A stretch of DNA of 64,000 bases from Mycocentrospora acerina (lineage: Eukaryota; Ascomycota; Dothideomycetes; Pleosporales): positions 62,001 to 126,000 of the forward strand of contig JAKUHH010000103.1 in assembly GCA_022701365.1 (NCBI GenBank), read 5' to 3'. Positions 32,747-43,855 of the stretch are shown one piece after another (the first letter of the stretch is position 1; the number at the start of each line of letters is the position of its first letter). A program made the position numbers and the translations under genes. The notes under the pieces are model-generated. The model was not told the origin of the DNA and ran no database searches. It was given only the letters and a program-made list of their open reading frames with translations.

Positions 32747-33849
32747 GGCGACAAATGTTGGGGAAGGGGAAACTGGAGAAAAGGCTCGGGGAGGTGGATT
32801 TAGAAAATGGAGGCCCTCTTTTAAACCACTTGGTTCTCCGCCTGCTGTGCTGTTAAACTTTCTTAATGACGTCTCATTGAATTTCCAGCACGAAAAAACC
32901 CACCCCTCCACTCATGGACGATTGTTTGTGTGGGCACCATTGTTGTAAATCGATTTTGCTCTTGGCGTTTTCCTTTCGCGCTGAGATCGATCAGACGGAA
33001 GCCAACTAAATCGACGATGAAACTCTTATGATGTGTAGCGGAGTGGACACTATGCTGACATGCTCATGGTATCATTTGGCGAGCATCGTTCGTGGAGGAT
33101 GCAGGACCCAATTATGTGACGATTAGCTTTGCGCTGGTTATAAAAACTGGGCAGGATCCACTTTTTGCAGGCATGCGCACATCTTCTTAGAAGATCAAAG
33201 ATTCAAAGATCTGCATGCGGCTTAGAATAAGAAGTGACTAGGCATGCGGCTGATAGTAAGAAGCGATCTGGGCATGCAAGGCTCATCACACGTTGCTGGG
33301 CGACGCCAAGTTGTTGATCCGCATATACTCGAAAGAACAAGATATCAATTTTATAAAACTTCTTCATTCCACAATTTGGTCGGCCTTATCTAGAAGAAGG
33401 GTAAATAAAATCGATTTTCTTACATCGTGCTGCCTGTTTGCGGATTATTTTTTGGAGTAATTTCGCTTGCTTGCAGGACGACTGAAAACTCTGTGCGACG
33501 AGTCAGACGCCAGTTGGGTCTACGATTTATGGCTTTAGCAGTTTTCATAGTTTCATTTGTTCGCGGAGTAAAGTTGTGATGCTGGATCTTCATGCCGGTG
33601 TCGTCCGACTCTCTGAGATATAATTCGGCTTGCCAGCATGACATCATATTACACAAAATGCTGATTTCGCTTCCACGACTCTAACGCATGCGGCTGCCGC
33701 GCAACTCAATCAAAACCAGCAATCTGAACACAATAGGCCTTTCAAGTCTTATCTTTTTATCTATCACTTTTGCAACCTCTACCTTTTTACATGCCCTCTA
33801 TTTACTAGGCAGATGTTTCGCACTCTCCATCAACGCCAAACTAACAGCC
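32747..33849. other. intergenic with short direct repeats
   Basis: Promoter side of the DHA1 transporter and 3' flank of the aldo-keto reductase; contains the GCATGC repeats at 33213-33277. No gene recognised (a 78-codon minus-strand frame at 33420-33656 is unremarkable). Confidence 0.45.
33213..33277 (+). repeat. 29/30-bp direct repeat starting with GCATGC
   Basis: Two near-copies of GCATGCGGCT..A..AAGAAG.GA begin at 33213 and 33242, and a third GCATGC begins at 33272. Another GCATGCGGCT occurs alone near 33686. GCATGC is itself palindromic. Confidence 0.6.
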
Positions 33850-34877
33850 TCAAACAGTGAATTTCTCCAAATTCTCTTCCGCAAATCCTTCCGCAATTTT
33901 CTTTACTTCCACTTCGCCGAGCTCTTCGAAGATGTCGAAGCCCCACCGGGACTGCACGTTGAACCTCTTGTGTCGTTCCAACCCGCTCAACTCCGCAAAG
34001 GCATCTTGTGACAGTTCCTTGACTTGTAGGTTACTCTCTATCCTACTTGGAGTTACACTCTTGGGTAGTACGACTGTTCCGCGTTGAATTCCCCAGCTTG
34101 CCAGCAGCTGTCCACCATCCATACCCAACCTTCTCCCCAATACACCAACAAACGGATCGTCAACTGTGCGCGGCTCACCCGTCTGGTTATTACCAAGCGG
34201 TGAGTATGCCTGGATGAGAATGCCCTTACTCTTGCAGAAGTCGAAGAGGGCAGGCTGTTGCAGGTAGGGATGGGCTTCAATCTGGTTTGTGGCAGGGACG
34301 ATACTTGTCTCGGACAGCAACTTAGTTAGGTGGTTAATAGTAAAGTTCGATACACCGATCGCGCGCACTTTCCCGGTCGCAAGTAGCTTCTCCATGGCTT
34401 TGTATGTCTCGGCTGGCTCGATGTTGACTAGGTCAAATACACCATTTTGACGCAGGGGGAACCACTTGCCACTTTCGCCATTGAACGCTCTGCAGATATA
34501 ATCAGTCGCAGAATTAAGCAGAAACAGTGCTGCGTAACTTACACCGGCCAATGCATAAGAAATAGGTCGAGATACTCGACGCCGAGATCGTGCAGACTCT
34601 TATCCAGTGCCGCCTCTACATCTTTTGGCGCATGTTTTGTATTCCAGAGTTTTCCAGTTATGAAGATCTCCGAACGAGGAACGCCACTTCTCCTTATACC
34701 GTCGCCAACTTCCACCTCATTGCGATAGATTGCTGCACAATCAATGTGGCGATAGCCTACTTTCAAGGCAGTCTCGACAGCGCGCTCAACTTCGCCAGGC
34801 TTAGCCTGCCATGTACCAAACCCAACCGCTGGTATCTGGGCGCCTGTGTTAAGGGTGAAGTGTGTTGTAATCGCCAT
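33850..34877 (-). CDS. aldo-keto reductase (AKR)
   Basis: NADPH-dependent reductase of aldehydes to alcohols, (beta/alpha)8 barrel. Two exons (34877-34543, 34489-33850) give 324 residues, the usual AKR length. The catalytic tetrad is intact: Asp46 (RHIDCA), Tyr51 (AAIYRNE), Lys76 (ITGKLWN) and His109 (LFLMHWP). The cofactor segment VLPKSVTPSRIESNLQ is present. It resembles fungal glycerol-dehydrogenase/GCY1-like AKRs. The Met at 34877 matches the family start (MAITTHFTLNTGAQIPAVGFG); the open frame extends to 34961. It is divergent from the Zn2Cys6 gene with 287 bp between starts, suggesting joint regulation, and could reduce the aldehyde released by the NRPS-like reductase of the same block. 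Confidence 0.9.
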
Positions 34878-35062
34878 GATGGTGGATGAGGATGAGAGTG
34901 GAAAAGTCTTGAGAAACTTTCGAAGGCCAACTTGATGCACGGTGATAATGATGAGAGTCACTGCTACTTAAGCAAACCCGTGAACTTCTCCTATTCAAAT
35001 ACTCTGCCATTCTTGCAATCAATTTGGGCCGCTACGGAGTTCTCGCACACATCCAAGTCGAC

Positions 35063-35091
35063 CGGCTATCGGAGAAACCGGAAAGCGGGGT
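35063..35091. promoter_or_regulatory. candidate Zn2Cys6 and CreA sites in divergent AKR/regulator promoter
   Basis: CCGG (35063), CGG (35071) and CCGG (35079) lie close together; CGGAGAAACCG (35071-35081) is an inverted CGG-N5-CCG pair of the kind bound by Zn2Cys6 dimers. GCGGGG follows at 35086-35091 and fits the CreA consensus. These lie about 75-100 bp before the regulator ATG and could be transcribed leader instead. Confidence 0.35.
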
Positions 35092-35164
35092 AGGAAGACG
35101 GATATCCTTCCCATTCGTTTGAAACCCTAGATTTCCGTCGTCCAATTCACCCATCACACTCAGT

Positions 35165-37426
35165 ATGGAGGAAACATCTCGTACGCCTGTTTCCGACTTA
35201 CACCCATCCGGAGGCGTCAGCCGTAGCTCAGTGCCGCAGAAGCGTAGCCGAGACTGGCAAAAAACCAAGGTCACACGCGCTTGCGACGTATGCAAGGCGA
35301 AGAAGTCGAAATGCTCGGGTGAGCAGCCATGTGAGAGCTGCAACCGAAGAGGGCTGCAATGCCAGTATGAGTCTGTCTATTTGCGAGGAAAGGCGCCTAC
35401 GCCTCGCCGCACAGTCTGTACTAGTCCATCGCTTCTCGATGAACATCCCATGAATTCTCATCAAACCCCTTCATCAGATCCATCGGCTCACTCGCACACT
35501 GGACTTGGTGGCATACTCCATAGTTCGGAAATCTCCACTGCTAGGACGACCGCCCTATTACCGACAACTTCGCTATGTCCAAGGGAGAACGATGTCATTA
35601 TGGATGCGCCATCTCGTGGCTCACCTGAGTTGGAGGTCGCAGGCCAATATTCAGACCCGACTTCTGGACTTTCTTTTCTACACCGTGCGTGGCGACGAAT
35701 CTCCAACAATGAGAATAGCCAGATTGTGAGCGGAGATACAGGTCCTGTGGAAGACAATCAGCTACTCACGTGTGCTGGAGACAAGCCATTCCTCAACACA
35801 CGTCAGTTGCAGTTACCGTCATTGAGCAGAGGTCGCGAACTTCTTGCCCTCTACTTTGACGTGTGCATCGCAACATACAGAATCCTTCACAGGCCCACTG
35901 TCGAATTGTGGTTTACAACAGTTTCAGAAAACGCCCAAAGTGACCGGCCTTTGTTCTTTGGGCTTGGGCGCGCCAAAGCTGCGACCGTGCTTTCAGTACT
36001 GGCTGTTGCTTCTTTTCACGAAGACAAAGCAAAAGGAAATACCCTCTCCTCTCCGGTCGACAGGGGAATCTTGCAGTCTCAAAGCGATGAGCTGTTTTGT
36101 GAGGCATCCCTGTTTTCAGATGAAGAGAAAGGAATTCCCCATCTAGAGTCTGCTCAGTCGCGCGTAATTCAGGTACTCTATCTGTTGATGTCATGCCGTT
36201 TCAATCAAGCATGGTATACCTTCGGTCATTCTCTACAGATAATTTCTGCGCTTGGTCTTCATCGAAGAGATGATCGGAAACGATCGCCAACGGCGTGTAA
36301 TCGTGACTACGTCGAAGCCCAGTGCAGAAAACGTACCTTCTGGGTCGCCTATACACTCGACAAGTATCTTGGAGTTATATTTGGCAGGCCACGACATTAT
36401 CATGACGACGACATCGACCAGGACTTTCCCGACTCTGTGAATGATGAGGACATGACTAAGACTGGTCCACATGTGAGCGTCACGGACGACTGCCATATCG
36501 ACTCCCTCATAAATCACGCAAAGCTTGCTCAGATTGCAGAGAGGATCTCACGAGAAGTATACTCAATAAAGCCAATACCTGACAAAGTTCGTCTTGCAGC
36601 ATCTCATCGTTTAGGAGCTGAGCTTAGGCAGTGGAAAGCATCGCTCCCACCATTTCTCGGGGCTATTAATCCAAGTAGTCTTATTCCGAGTTTTCGCCGG
36701 CAGGCGACTGCGTTGAAGCTTTCATATTGCCATGCCGTCATGCTAGCTCATCGACCTTTTCTTTTGAAGAATACAACGCGCAATAGCGAAGATTTGAGAT
36801 TGTTAGCCAAAGAAGGCCTGGTAGAATGCATCTCTGCTGCGCAATTGGTCCTAGAGTTGGTTGACCGTGTAGCGCGTGAAGGTCCATTGTTCCATGCATT
36901 CTGGTGGACACACTATGTCTGCTTCTGCGCCTTGGTGGTTGTGTACGTATGGGCCATTCAAGAGAGTAGCGACAGAACAACATTAAATGAACGTCGTACC
37001 ATACTTGATCAGGCTGAGCGTTGCTTGCATCATCTCGCACAAGCTACTGCAACCAACTCACCTTCACGAAAATACAGCATCATCTTGCAAGAGCTGCGGG
37101 CCGAAGCAAAGAGGAAAACGGCCATACCAGTGCAGGACCAAACACACGTGACAGCCTTGCCATCAATATCTACGGCAGTAGCCAACGGAAATCTGCCCGA
37201 AACATCGCATGCTAGTCTCCAGAATCTTTCATCGCAAGTGGCAGACGATGCCATGCAAATGTGGCAGCCACTTTTTGGTAGTCCTATTGATCCAGCAACA
37301 CCCGGATTACAAAATTTCATGGATGATTGGCAGACGACTGATTGGCTACATTTAGACTCCTCGGCATTTTGTCCTTTTCCAGAGTTTGACAATTCTTCGT
37401 TAGCATGGATGAATGGAGTGTCCTAG
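35165..37426 (+). CDS. Zn2Cys6 transcription factor
   Basis: Nuclear fungal regulator, single exon, 753 residues. The N-terminal binuclear cluster is complete: six Cys in the spacing CX2CX6CX5CX2CX6C (residues 40-66, CDVCKAKKSKCSG...), followed by a basic/linker region. The middle holds the fungal-specific transcription factor domain (about 230-600), recognisable by RVIQVLYLLMSCRFNQAW, ALGLHRRDD, RKRTFWVAYTLDKYLGVIFGRPRHYHDDDID. The acidic/aromatic C-terminus (DWQTTDWLHLDSSAFCPFPEF) could activate transcription. Its position between an AKR and the transporter/NRPS-like pair makes it the likely pathway-specific regulator of the block. Confidence 0.92.
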   Translation: MEETSRTPVSDLHPSGGVSRSSVPQKRSRDWQKTKVTRACDVCKAKKSKCSGEQPCESCNRRGLQCQYESVYLRGKAPTPRRTVCTSPSLLDEHPMNSHQTPSSDPSAHSHTGLGGILHSSEISTARTTALLPTTSLCPRENDVIMDAPSRGSPELEVAGQYSDPTSGLSFLHRAWRRISNNENSQIVSGDTGPVEDNQLLTCAGDKPFLNTRQLQLPSLSRGRELLALYFDVCIATYRILHRPTVELWFTTVSENAQSDRPLFFGLGRAKAATVLSVLAVASFHEDKAKGNTLSSPVDRGILQSQSDELFCEASLFSDEEKGIPHLESAQSRVIQVLYLLMSCRFNQAWYTFGHSLQIISALGLHRRDDRKRSPTACNRDYVEAQCRKRTFWVAYTLDKYLGVIFGRPRHYHDDDIDQDFPDSVNDEDMTKTGPHVSVTDDCHIDSLINHAKLAQIAERISREVYSIKPIPDKVRLAASHRLGAELRQWKASLPPFLGAINPSSLIPSFRRQATALKLSYCHAVMLAHRPFLLKNTTRNSEDLRLLAKEGLVECISAAQLVLELVDRVAREGPLFHAFWWTHYVCFCALVVVYVWAIQESSDRTTLNERRTILDQAERCLHHLAQATATNSPSRKYSIILQELRAEAKRKTAIPVQDQTHVTALPSISTAVANGNLPETSHASLQNLSSQVADDAMQMWQPLFGSPIDPATPGLQNFMDDWQTTDWLHLDSSAFCPFPEFDNSSLAWMNGVS

Positions 37427-37989
37427 GCTTTCTAGACCTACATAGTTTTTGATACACTTTTTTCCAAGCCTGGCTGTACACTTCTAGGGGTTTAATCTGC
37501 ATCACATATATTACTCAATTAATCTCACTACTTGCTGACAAGATCATATCTCTTAGCGTTGGTAATAATCACACATTAGCACACATAGTTTTCAGTGCAA
37601 TTGTGATCATTTTAATTGAAATATTTTTCAAGTACCAAGTTCTTGTCACACACCGTTGATAATCATGCTGTTGTTAATTGATGTGGGTCGTATGAAGGAC
37701 ATGACAAATGATAATAAGCTCGTTTGCTCCGTGATGATTGAAACAAACATTATTAAAATAATAGTTGTGACGGTATATTAACTCAGATAACTTAAGAGCC
37801 TTGAGATGTAGAGTTCTATTGTGGAAGTGAAAATCAGTTTGATCTTGAAGGCACCGTATTCGAATGATTCTGATTCTTCAAATTAGGTCTATAGACTCCA
37901 AGAATTTATAATTCACATTTCTATCCTTCCAATCATTGCAATAATTACCCCTTCAACCTCCTGATTATGACGTAAAACACTTCTTGAAA
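37427..37989. other. intergenic between convergent genes
   Basis: AT-rich 3' flanks of the regulator and the MFS gene; nothing else seen. Confidence 0.45.
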
Positions 37990-39754
37990 TCAGAGAGTGT
38001 ATCGGAACAACGGCGACTTGTCACCCATGTTCAACAACTGCTCGTCGGTGTACTTCGCTCTCACCTCATCTTCAGTCATCTTGGCCTTCTTTTTGTTGCC
38101 CCACTTGTATGATAGCTCCAACAGGAATGCCACAATAAAGCCACTTGCGCCAAAAGCGAGTGACAAACCAAATCCGGTATAGTACTTAGGCTTCTCAGAT
38201 TCGAGATACATGTAGCTACCAATCACACCACCGATATTGCCCACACAGATGTTGAATGCAACACCAATAGCGCGTCGGTTGGAGGGAGCGAGGTTGTTGG
38301 CTGCCCATGAACTTCCTGCCGGTTGGACGGGATAGATACCCATGCAAGTGAGGATGATAGCGAAGAAAGCCGGGCCGAGGTGACCACCAAGATTTCCGTG
38401 AAGTGATATGACGATGGAGTATCCAATGAAGATGAGTGCCAGAGGGATCGCAATAAACGGGAGTCGCCAGTAGAATCGATCCGAAAGTCTGGCGAAGAAA
38501 ATAGAACTGATGGCACCAGCAACGTATGGAGGTACAGTCATGAGTTGTGCCTTGGTATTGCTGAAACCCATTCCCTTGGTGATTGTTGGAAGAGTGAATT
38601 TTGTTCCTTCTCAAATGTCAGCTTGCAGCACTTCAATACGTCTGGAAATACATACCGTATGAGCAGGCTGATATGCACAGCAGGATGTAGGCTTGCATGT
38701 ACAAACGCCAGTTGCATAAGACCATTTTCAGGTCCGTCCATCGGAAACCTGTCTGCTCCTCCCCGTATCTACCACCATCCTTGATGAACCTTTGGAGTTC
38801 AAGATAGCGGATTTCCTCGGGGTCGAGCCACTTTCCGCTTAATGTAGGTGAGTCAATCAACAAGAAGAAGCAAGATATTCCGAGCAGAACGGTGACGATT
38901 CCCTCGAGCAGAAAGATCCAACGCCAGCCTTCATAACCTCCGATGCCATCCATTTTGGCAATCACAGCCGCGAGAAGGCCAGAGAATGCGCCAGAAAGGG
39001 CTGATGCACAGTAGAAGTATGAGATACGAGTCGCCAAATCCTTTGGCATGTACCAGAATGCACAAAGATACACTGCACCTGGGAAGAATCCAGCTCTGAG
39101 GTAAACGATTAGCCGCAGCACGATTTGCAGATATCAGAAGGCTTACTCGAAGACTCCAAGAAGGATGCGCGTGACTAAAAGTCCCTCAAAATTCTTCACG
39201 ATGCCCATCATCGTCATGATAATTCCCCAGCACACAATCAGGGTACCGAGGTAGTACGATGGTCGTTTGAACTTCTTCAGCAAAATGTTGGACGGGACCT
39301 CGAGCAAGATATAAGGCACAAAAAAAACAGACAAAACAATATTCCATTGAACACCGTCAAGCTTAAGATCTTTGACCATCCCCTCAATCTTTGCGTTCTA
39401 GAAATTGTTAGCATGATATGGACGGAACCAGGTGCATAATACATACTCCGATATTCGCTCGATCGATGTGGGATATGAGGTAGAGGATTGCCAACATTGG
39501 TACGAGGCGTATATCAACCTGTTCGATGTGAGTACAATCTAGCAGCATACTACATGTATGAATCAAATTACCTTGTGGATCACCTTCTTCCGGCGCTCTT
39601 CAGAGAAGTTGATGTAGAAGTCGGCATCTTCAGGATCAAGGCCCAAAACTTGGAAGTTATCGATTTGTACAATCTGGTGCGGCTTTGTGGCGTATATTGA
39701 ATCTTGCTTCTCGTCGACGTGCTGAATTTCGCTCTTTTCCAAGGTCGCAGACAT
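37990..39754 (-). CDS. allantoate permease-like MFS transporter (ACS/Dal5 type)
   Basis: Multi-exon gene (first exons 39754-39572, 39518-39447 and from 39397) for an anion:cation symporter family permease, which takes up organic anions such as allantoate, nicotinate, pantothenate or sugar acids. Signatures: DPEDADFYINFSEERRKK at the N-terminus, VDIRLVPMLAILYLISHIDRANIGNAKI in helix 1 after splicing, VPSNILLKKFKRPSYYLG, VFEAGFFPGAVYLCAFWY across one intron, and GSSWAANNLAPSNRRAIGVAFNICVGNIGG in the second half. The last intron joins CSYG to TKFTLPTITKGMGF. It is divergent from the NRPS-like gene (375 bp between starts), so its substrate may be the acid that enzyme activates. Confidence 0.88.
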
Positions 39755-40129
39755 TGTGAAGCTTGATGTCAGGTCTTTGCGGGTGTGGAGGATGCGATGT
39801 TTTGTTTCGTTTATATGCGACCATTGCTTTATACTTGAGGAGCGCGCGTCAAACAATAGTCTTGTAAGATGTGGCTTGCCAACTATAGCATATTGCGGAG
39901 AAAAACTGGAACCCGGGGTAAAAAGCGGGGAGTGAAGCTCGGATTTACATTCTGTCAAATCGGAAGGGTTTCCAGTGGTGTCCGGAAATTGCGGCTATTG
40001 GTCAGTGACAACGAGACTAAATTACCAGATGTGTGCTCATATATGTTTGCTTTCAGCCTTCAACTCAACAGTAATTCGAGAATCAGGCTGGAGCTCAGTT
40101 CCTGAACTTCTTTCGTTTCTACCACAGCT
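39755..40129. promoter_or_regulatory. bidirectional promoter, MFS / NRPS-like pair
   Basis: 375 bp between two divergent starts. It carries CCGGGG (39913-39918) and GCGGGG (39925-39930), two tandem SYGGGG CreA-like sites, and several CGG triplets (TCGGAAGGG, CCGGAAATTGCGG near 39960-40003) that a Zn2Cys6 factor could bind. Confidence 0.4.
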
Positions 40130-43100
40130 ATGGCTCCTGCACAGATTGCCCTCCCCACCACCCTTCAGCAACCGTTACCACAGACTGCACATCAAAGCTT
40201 AGGTCAAGGCCCTGAACAAGTTGATGAAACCTCGATACAAACAGTCGACGCGCTGGTAAGACACCGCGCTCGAACCTACCCACATGCCACTATTGTATCC
40301 TACCCCAGCTCTGGGGTCGGCTTTGTAGATTACTCGATGCAACAGCTCGATGTCTTCTCATACCGTGTCGCGCGGCACTATCAGACCTTCATTCCAACAA
40401 GAGCCAACTCGGATGTCAAACCTGCAACAATTGCCCTCCTTGGCCCAAGCAATTTTGACTACCTAGTCACCATGCTGGCGCTGGTTAAACTTGGACACAC
40501 TGTTCTCTTCCTATCGACGAGGATCTCTCAGTTGGCTATCGAGTCACTGGTTGAGACAACGGGGGCCACACATCTACTAGCAGACTCAAGATTTCTCCAA
40601 ACGGCTGCAGATGTACAAGTCAGTCTCCCATCATTGCTGGTCAACGAAATCGCAGTCAGCAGCACCTACAACTTCACGATTGAAGTTCATGCAGATACTC
40701 GCATAGACTATCAGCTTGATCATGCAGTTGAGGCAAAAAATACCGTCTTCATTATCCACTCTAGTGGATCTACTGGACTTCCAAAGCCAATCTATCAGCC
40801 ACAAAAGAGCACCATTGCGAACTATGCAATCCACGTGGACATGAAGGCTTTCATTACACTTCCTCTGTATCACAACCACGGAATCTGCAACTTCTTTCGT
40901 GCCATCTACTCTGGCAAATCCATTCATATTTACAACGCCGATCTACCACTCACACAGCCACACCTGACAAGTATCCTGAGCAAGCACGAATTTGAAATCT
41001 TCTATGGTGTGCCATATGCGCTCAAATTGCTTGCAGAGACAGACGAAGGTATTAACCTGTTAAAACAGCTGAAAATTGTCATGTATGGTGGTAGCGCATG
41101 TCCAGATACCTTAGGTGACTTACTAGTTGAAAATGGTGTTAACCTTGTCGGTCATTACGGAGCGTAAGTCCATCTGTCTTTCATGGCCGTCCATTACATC
41201 AAATGCTGACTTGACTATAGTACAGAAGTTGGCCAGCTCATGACATCCTTCCGACCCACAAACGACAAAGCTTGGAACTACGTACGAGAGTCACCAAAAC
41301 TTTCCCCGTTCCTCCGATGGATATCGCGTGGTCCAAATCTATATGAATGCACTGTGCTTCCTGGATGGCCTGCAAAGGTCGCTACAAACCAACCTGATGG
41401 CAGTTATGCTACAAAAGATTTATTCGAACCTCATCCTACCATCGAGAAAGCTTGGAAGTATATAGCACGACTTGATGACACCATTGCGCTGGTAAACGGC
41501 GAAAAGTTCAACCCTGTCATGATGGAAGGCAAAATTCGCTCGCATAGGGCTGTCACCGAGACTGTAGTATTTGGCGCTGGTCGCCCATATCTAGGCATGC
41601 TTGTTGTTCCTAGTCCAGCAGTTGAGGGCCTCCAGCACAGTGAAATTGTGGACCGAATTTGGCCTGTGATCGATGAAGCCAACAAGGCTGCCGAAGCCTA
41701 CGCCAGGATATCTCGCGACATGGTTTGTGTTCTCCAGCACGATTGCCAATTTCCGCGAACCGATAAGGGTAGCGTCATCAGACAAGCGTTTTACAAGCAG
41801 TTCGCGGCAGACATTGAGAACGCTTACGACCAGGCTGCAACCTCAAATGGGGACCTCCAGACCCTTACCACTTCTGAGCTTGAAGAATTCATACGCTCAA
41901 CTTTGACAAAATTTCTGCCAGAGGCTAAGAATATAGATGTCGCAGCAGACTTCTTTTCGCTTGGCCTTGACTCCCTTCAGTCCATCCAGATTAGAACAGA
42001 GATCCTAAAGTCAATAGATATTGGAAACAGCAAGCTTGGCCAGAATGTCGTCTTCGAATATCCTTCCATAGTGTCTCTAAGTGCCCACCTCTACGACCTT
42101 CGGATGGGGCAAGCCGAGAAACAGGTCTCCATCACGTCTCAGATGCAGAACGTGATTGATGAATACAGCAACTTCTGGCCTGCGCAAAGACGCGATATTG
42201 TCCTCACAGGAGCAACTGGGTCACTAGGGGCGCACGTTCTCGCTCAGCTGGTGATGCGCGAGGATGTAGGAACAGTTTACTGCCTTGTGCGAGCTAAGGA
42301 CGATACCGACGCTGCACAGCGCGTGCGCAGATCCCTTTTGCAGCGCAAAATTTATCACTCTTTCTCGCTTATAGCACGGAGAAAGATCCACGCGCTTGCG
42401 GCGGACCTTTCTGACTCTTTTCTCGGGCTAAACAACGAGACACACAAGCTAGTTCGAAGAAACCTGACGAGCGTTATTCACTGCGCTTGGAGTGTCAACT
42501 TCAACAAAAGTCTTAGTTCGTTTGAGAAAGATTGTATTACAGGTGTACGCAACCTCCTTAACCTTTGCCTCGCGGTTTCCAAGTCAGAGCCAGCATCGTT
42601 TGATTTTTGCTCTTCTGTCAGTACCGTTGCAAGATGCCCCAACACCGACACACCTGAGGTTGTCGCCGAGCTTGATTGGGCTCAAGGTATGGGGTATGCC
42701 CAAAGCAAATGTGTCGCTGAGCACTTGTGTATGGCAGCGGCGAAGAAGACAAATATAAAAGCTAGAGTTCTACGTGTTGGTCAAATTGTAGCGGACACTG
42801 TTCACGGCGTATGGAATGACACTGAAGCTATTCCGCTGATCATGCAGTCCGCACTCACTGTTGGTGCTCTTCCCAAGCTCCGAGAGTCGCCTAGCTGGAC
42901 TCCTGTCGATGTCATCGCAAAAGCTGTGATGGACATCTCTCTCAGCGATGCAGGATCCATAGTCGCTAATGTCACTAACGCGAAGAGCTTCTCTTGGACC
43001 GATGATCTATTACCCGCCCTTCGGCAAGCTGGATTAGACTTTGAAGAGGTAGAGCCCAAGGAGTGGGTGGAGAGGCTTCGCGCGTCGAACGATGATGCGG

Positions 43101-43855
43101 TTGCCAACCCGCCCATCAAACTAGCAGAGTTCTTCGCGTCCAAGTATGACAAAGACACATTTGGCCCACAACGAACGTATGAGACAGTCGTTGCGCGGTC
43201 ATTCTCTCCCGCTTTGGAAAATGCGCCTATACTTGATGCCACATTTGTCAAGACCTTTGTGCAGCAGTTCCAGGCCAGTGCATGGAAGCAAAAGGCCGCT
43301 GACGAGAATGAGAAGACAAAAAAGCAGATTGTTGTTCTTGCTGGACCATGTGGCAGTGGTAAGAGCACTATCGCCAAACAGCTTAGCGCAAAGTTTCAAG
43401 CACCATTTATCGAGGGCGACGAGCTCCACAGCTCCGATGCCGTAACACGTATGGCTGGTGGTACCCCTCTGAACGACGCTGATCGCAGCGCCTGGCTCGA
43501 TCGATTGAAACAACGCACGCTTGACACGACTACTCACTTGGGCTACGATAAAGTCTTCATATCGTGTTCTGCGTTGAAGAAACCCTATCGTGATTGCTTC
43601 CGTAGCCTGCAAACCGAAAGCGAGGATGTAAGTGTTGTATTTGTAAATTTGCAGGTGAATAAGGAGGAGTTGGTAAGACGGACGAAAACCAGGGGAAACC
43701 ACTATATGAAGGATGGCATGGTCGAAAGCCAGCTGGCGAGTTGGGAAGAGCCTGAGACGAGTGAGACGGATGTTTTCCCTGTGGATGCGGGGAGGAGTGT
43801 TGGTGATGTTGTGGATGAAGTAGTGTGGCTATTAGAGGAATCTATGGGTACGTAG
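40130..43855 (+). CDS. NRPS-like carboxylic acid reductase fused to gluconokinase domain (A-T-R-GntK)
   Basis: Two exons (40130-41163, 41221-43855) encode 1222 residues. Adenylation domain, about 35-560: core motifs SSGSTGLPK (211-219), YGGSACP, GHYGATEVGQ, YIARLDDTIALVNGEKFNP, and the A10-like lysine in PRTDKGS. Carrier domain, about 565-640: FFSLGLDSLQ, with Ser596 as the pantetheine site. Thioester-reductase domain, about 665-1010: NAD(P)-binding TGATGSLG (674-681), HCAWSVNFN, and the catalytic YAQSK (837-841). After a short linker comes a gluconokinase-like P-loop kinase, about 1046-1220: GPCGSGKST (1053-1061), FIEGDELHSSDAVTRMAGG, PLNDADRSAWLDRLK, and RTKTRGNHYMKDGMVESQL. The first three domains are the layout of fungal carboxylic acid reductases, which activate an acid with ATP and release it as an aldehyde. 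The kinase phosphorylates gluconate in stand-alone relatives. Substrate unknown. Confidence 0.92.
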
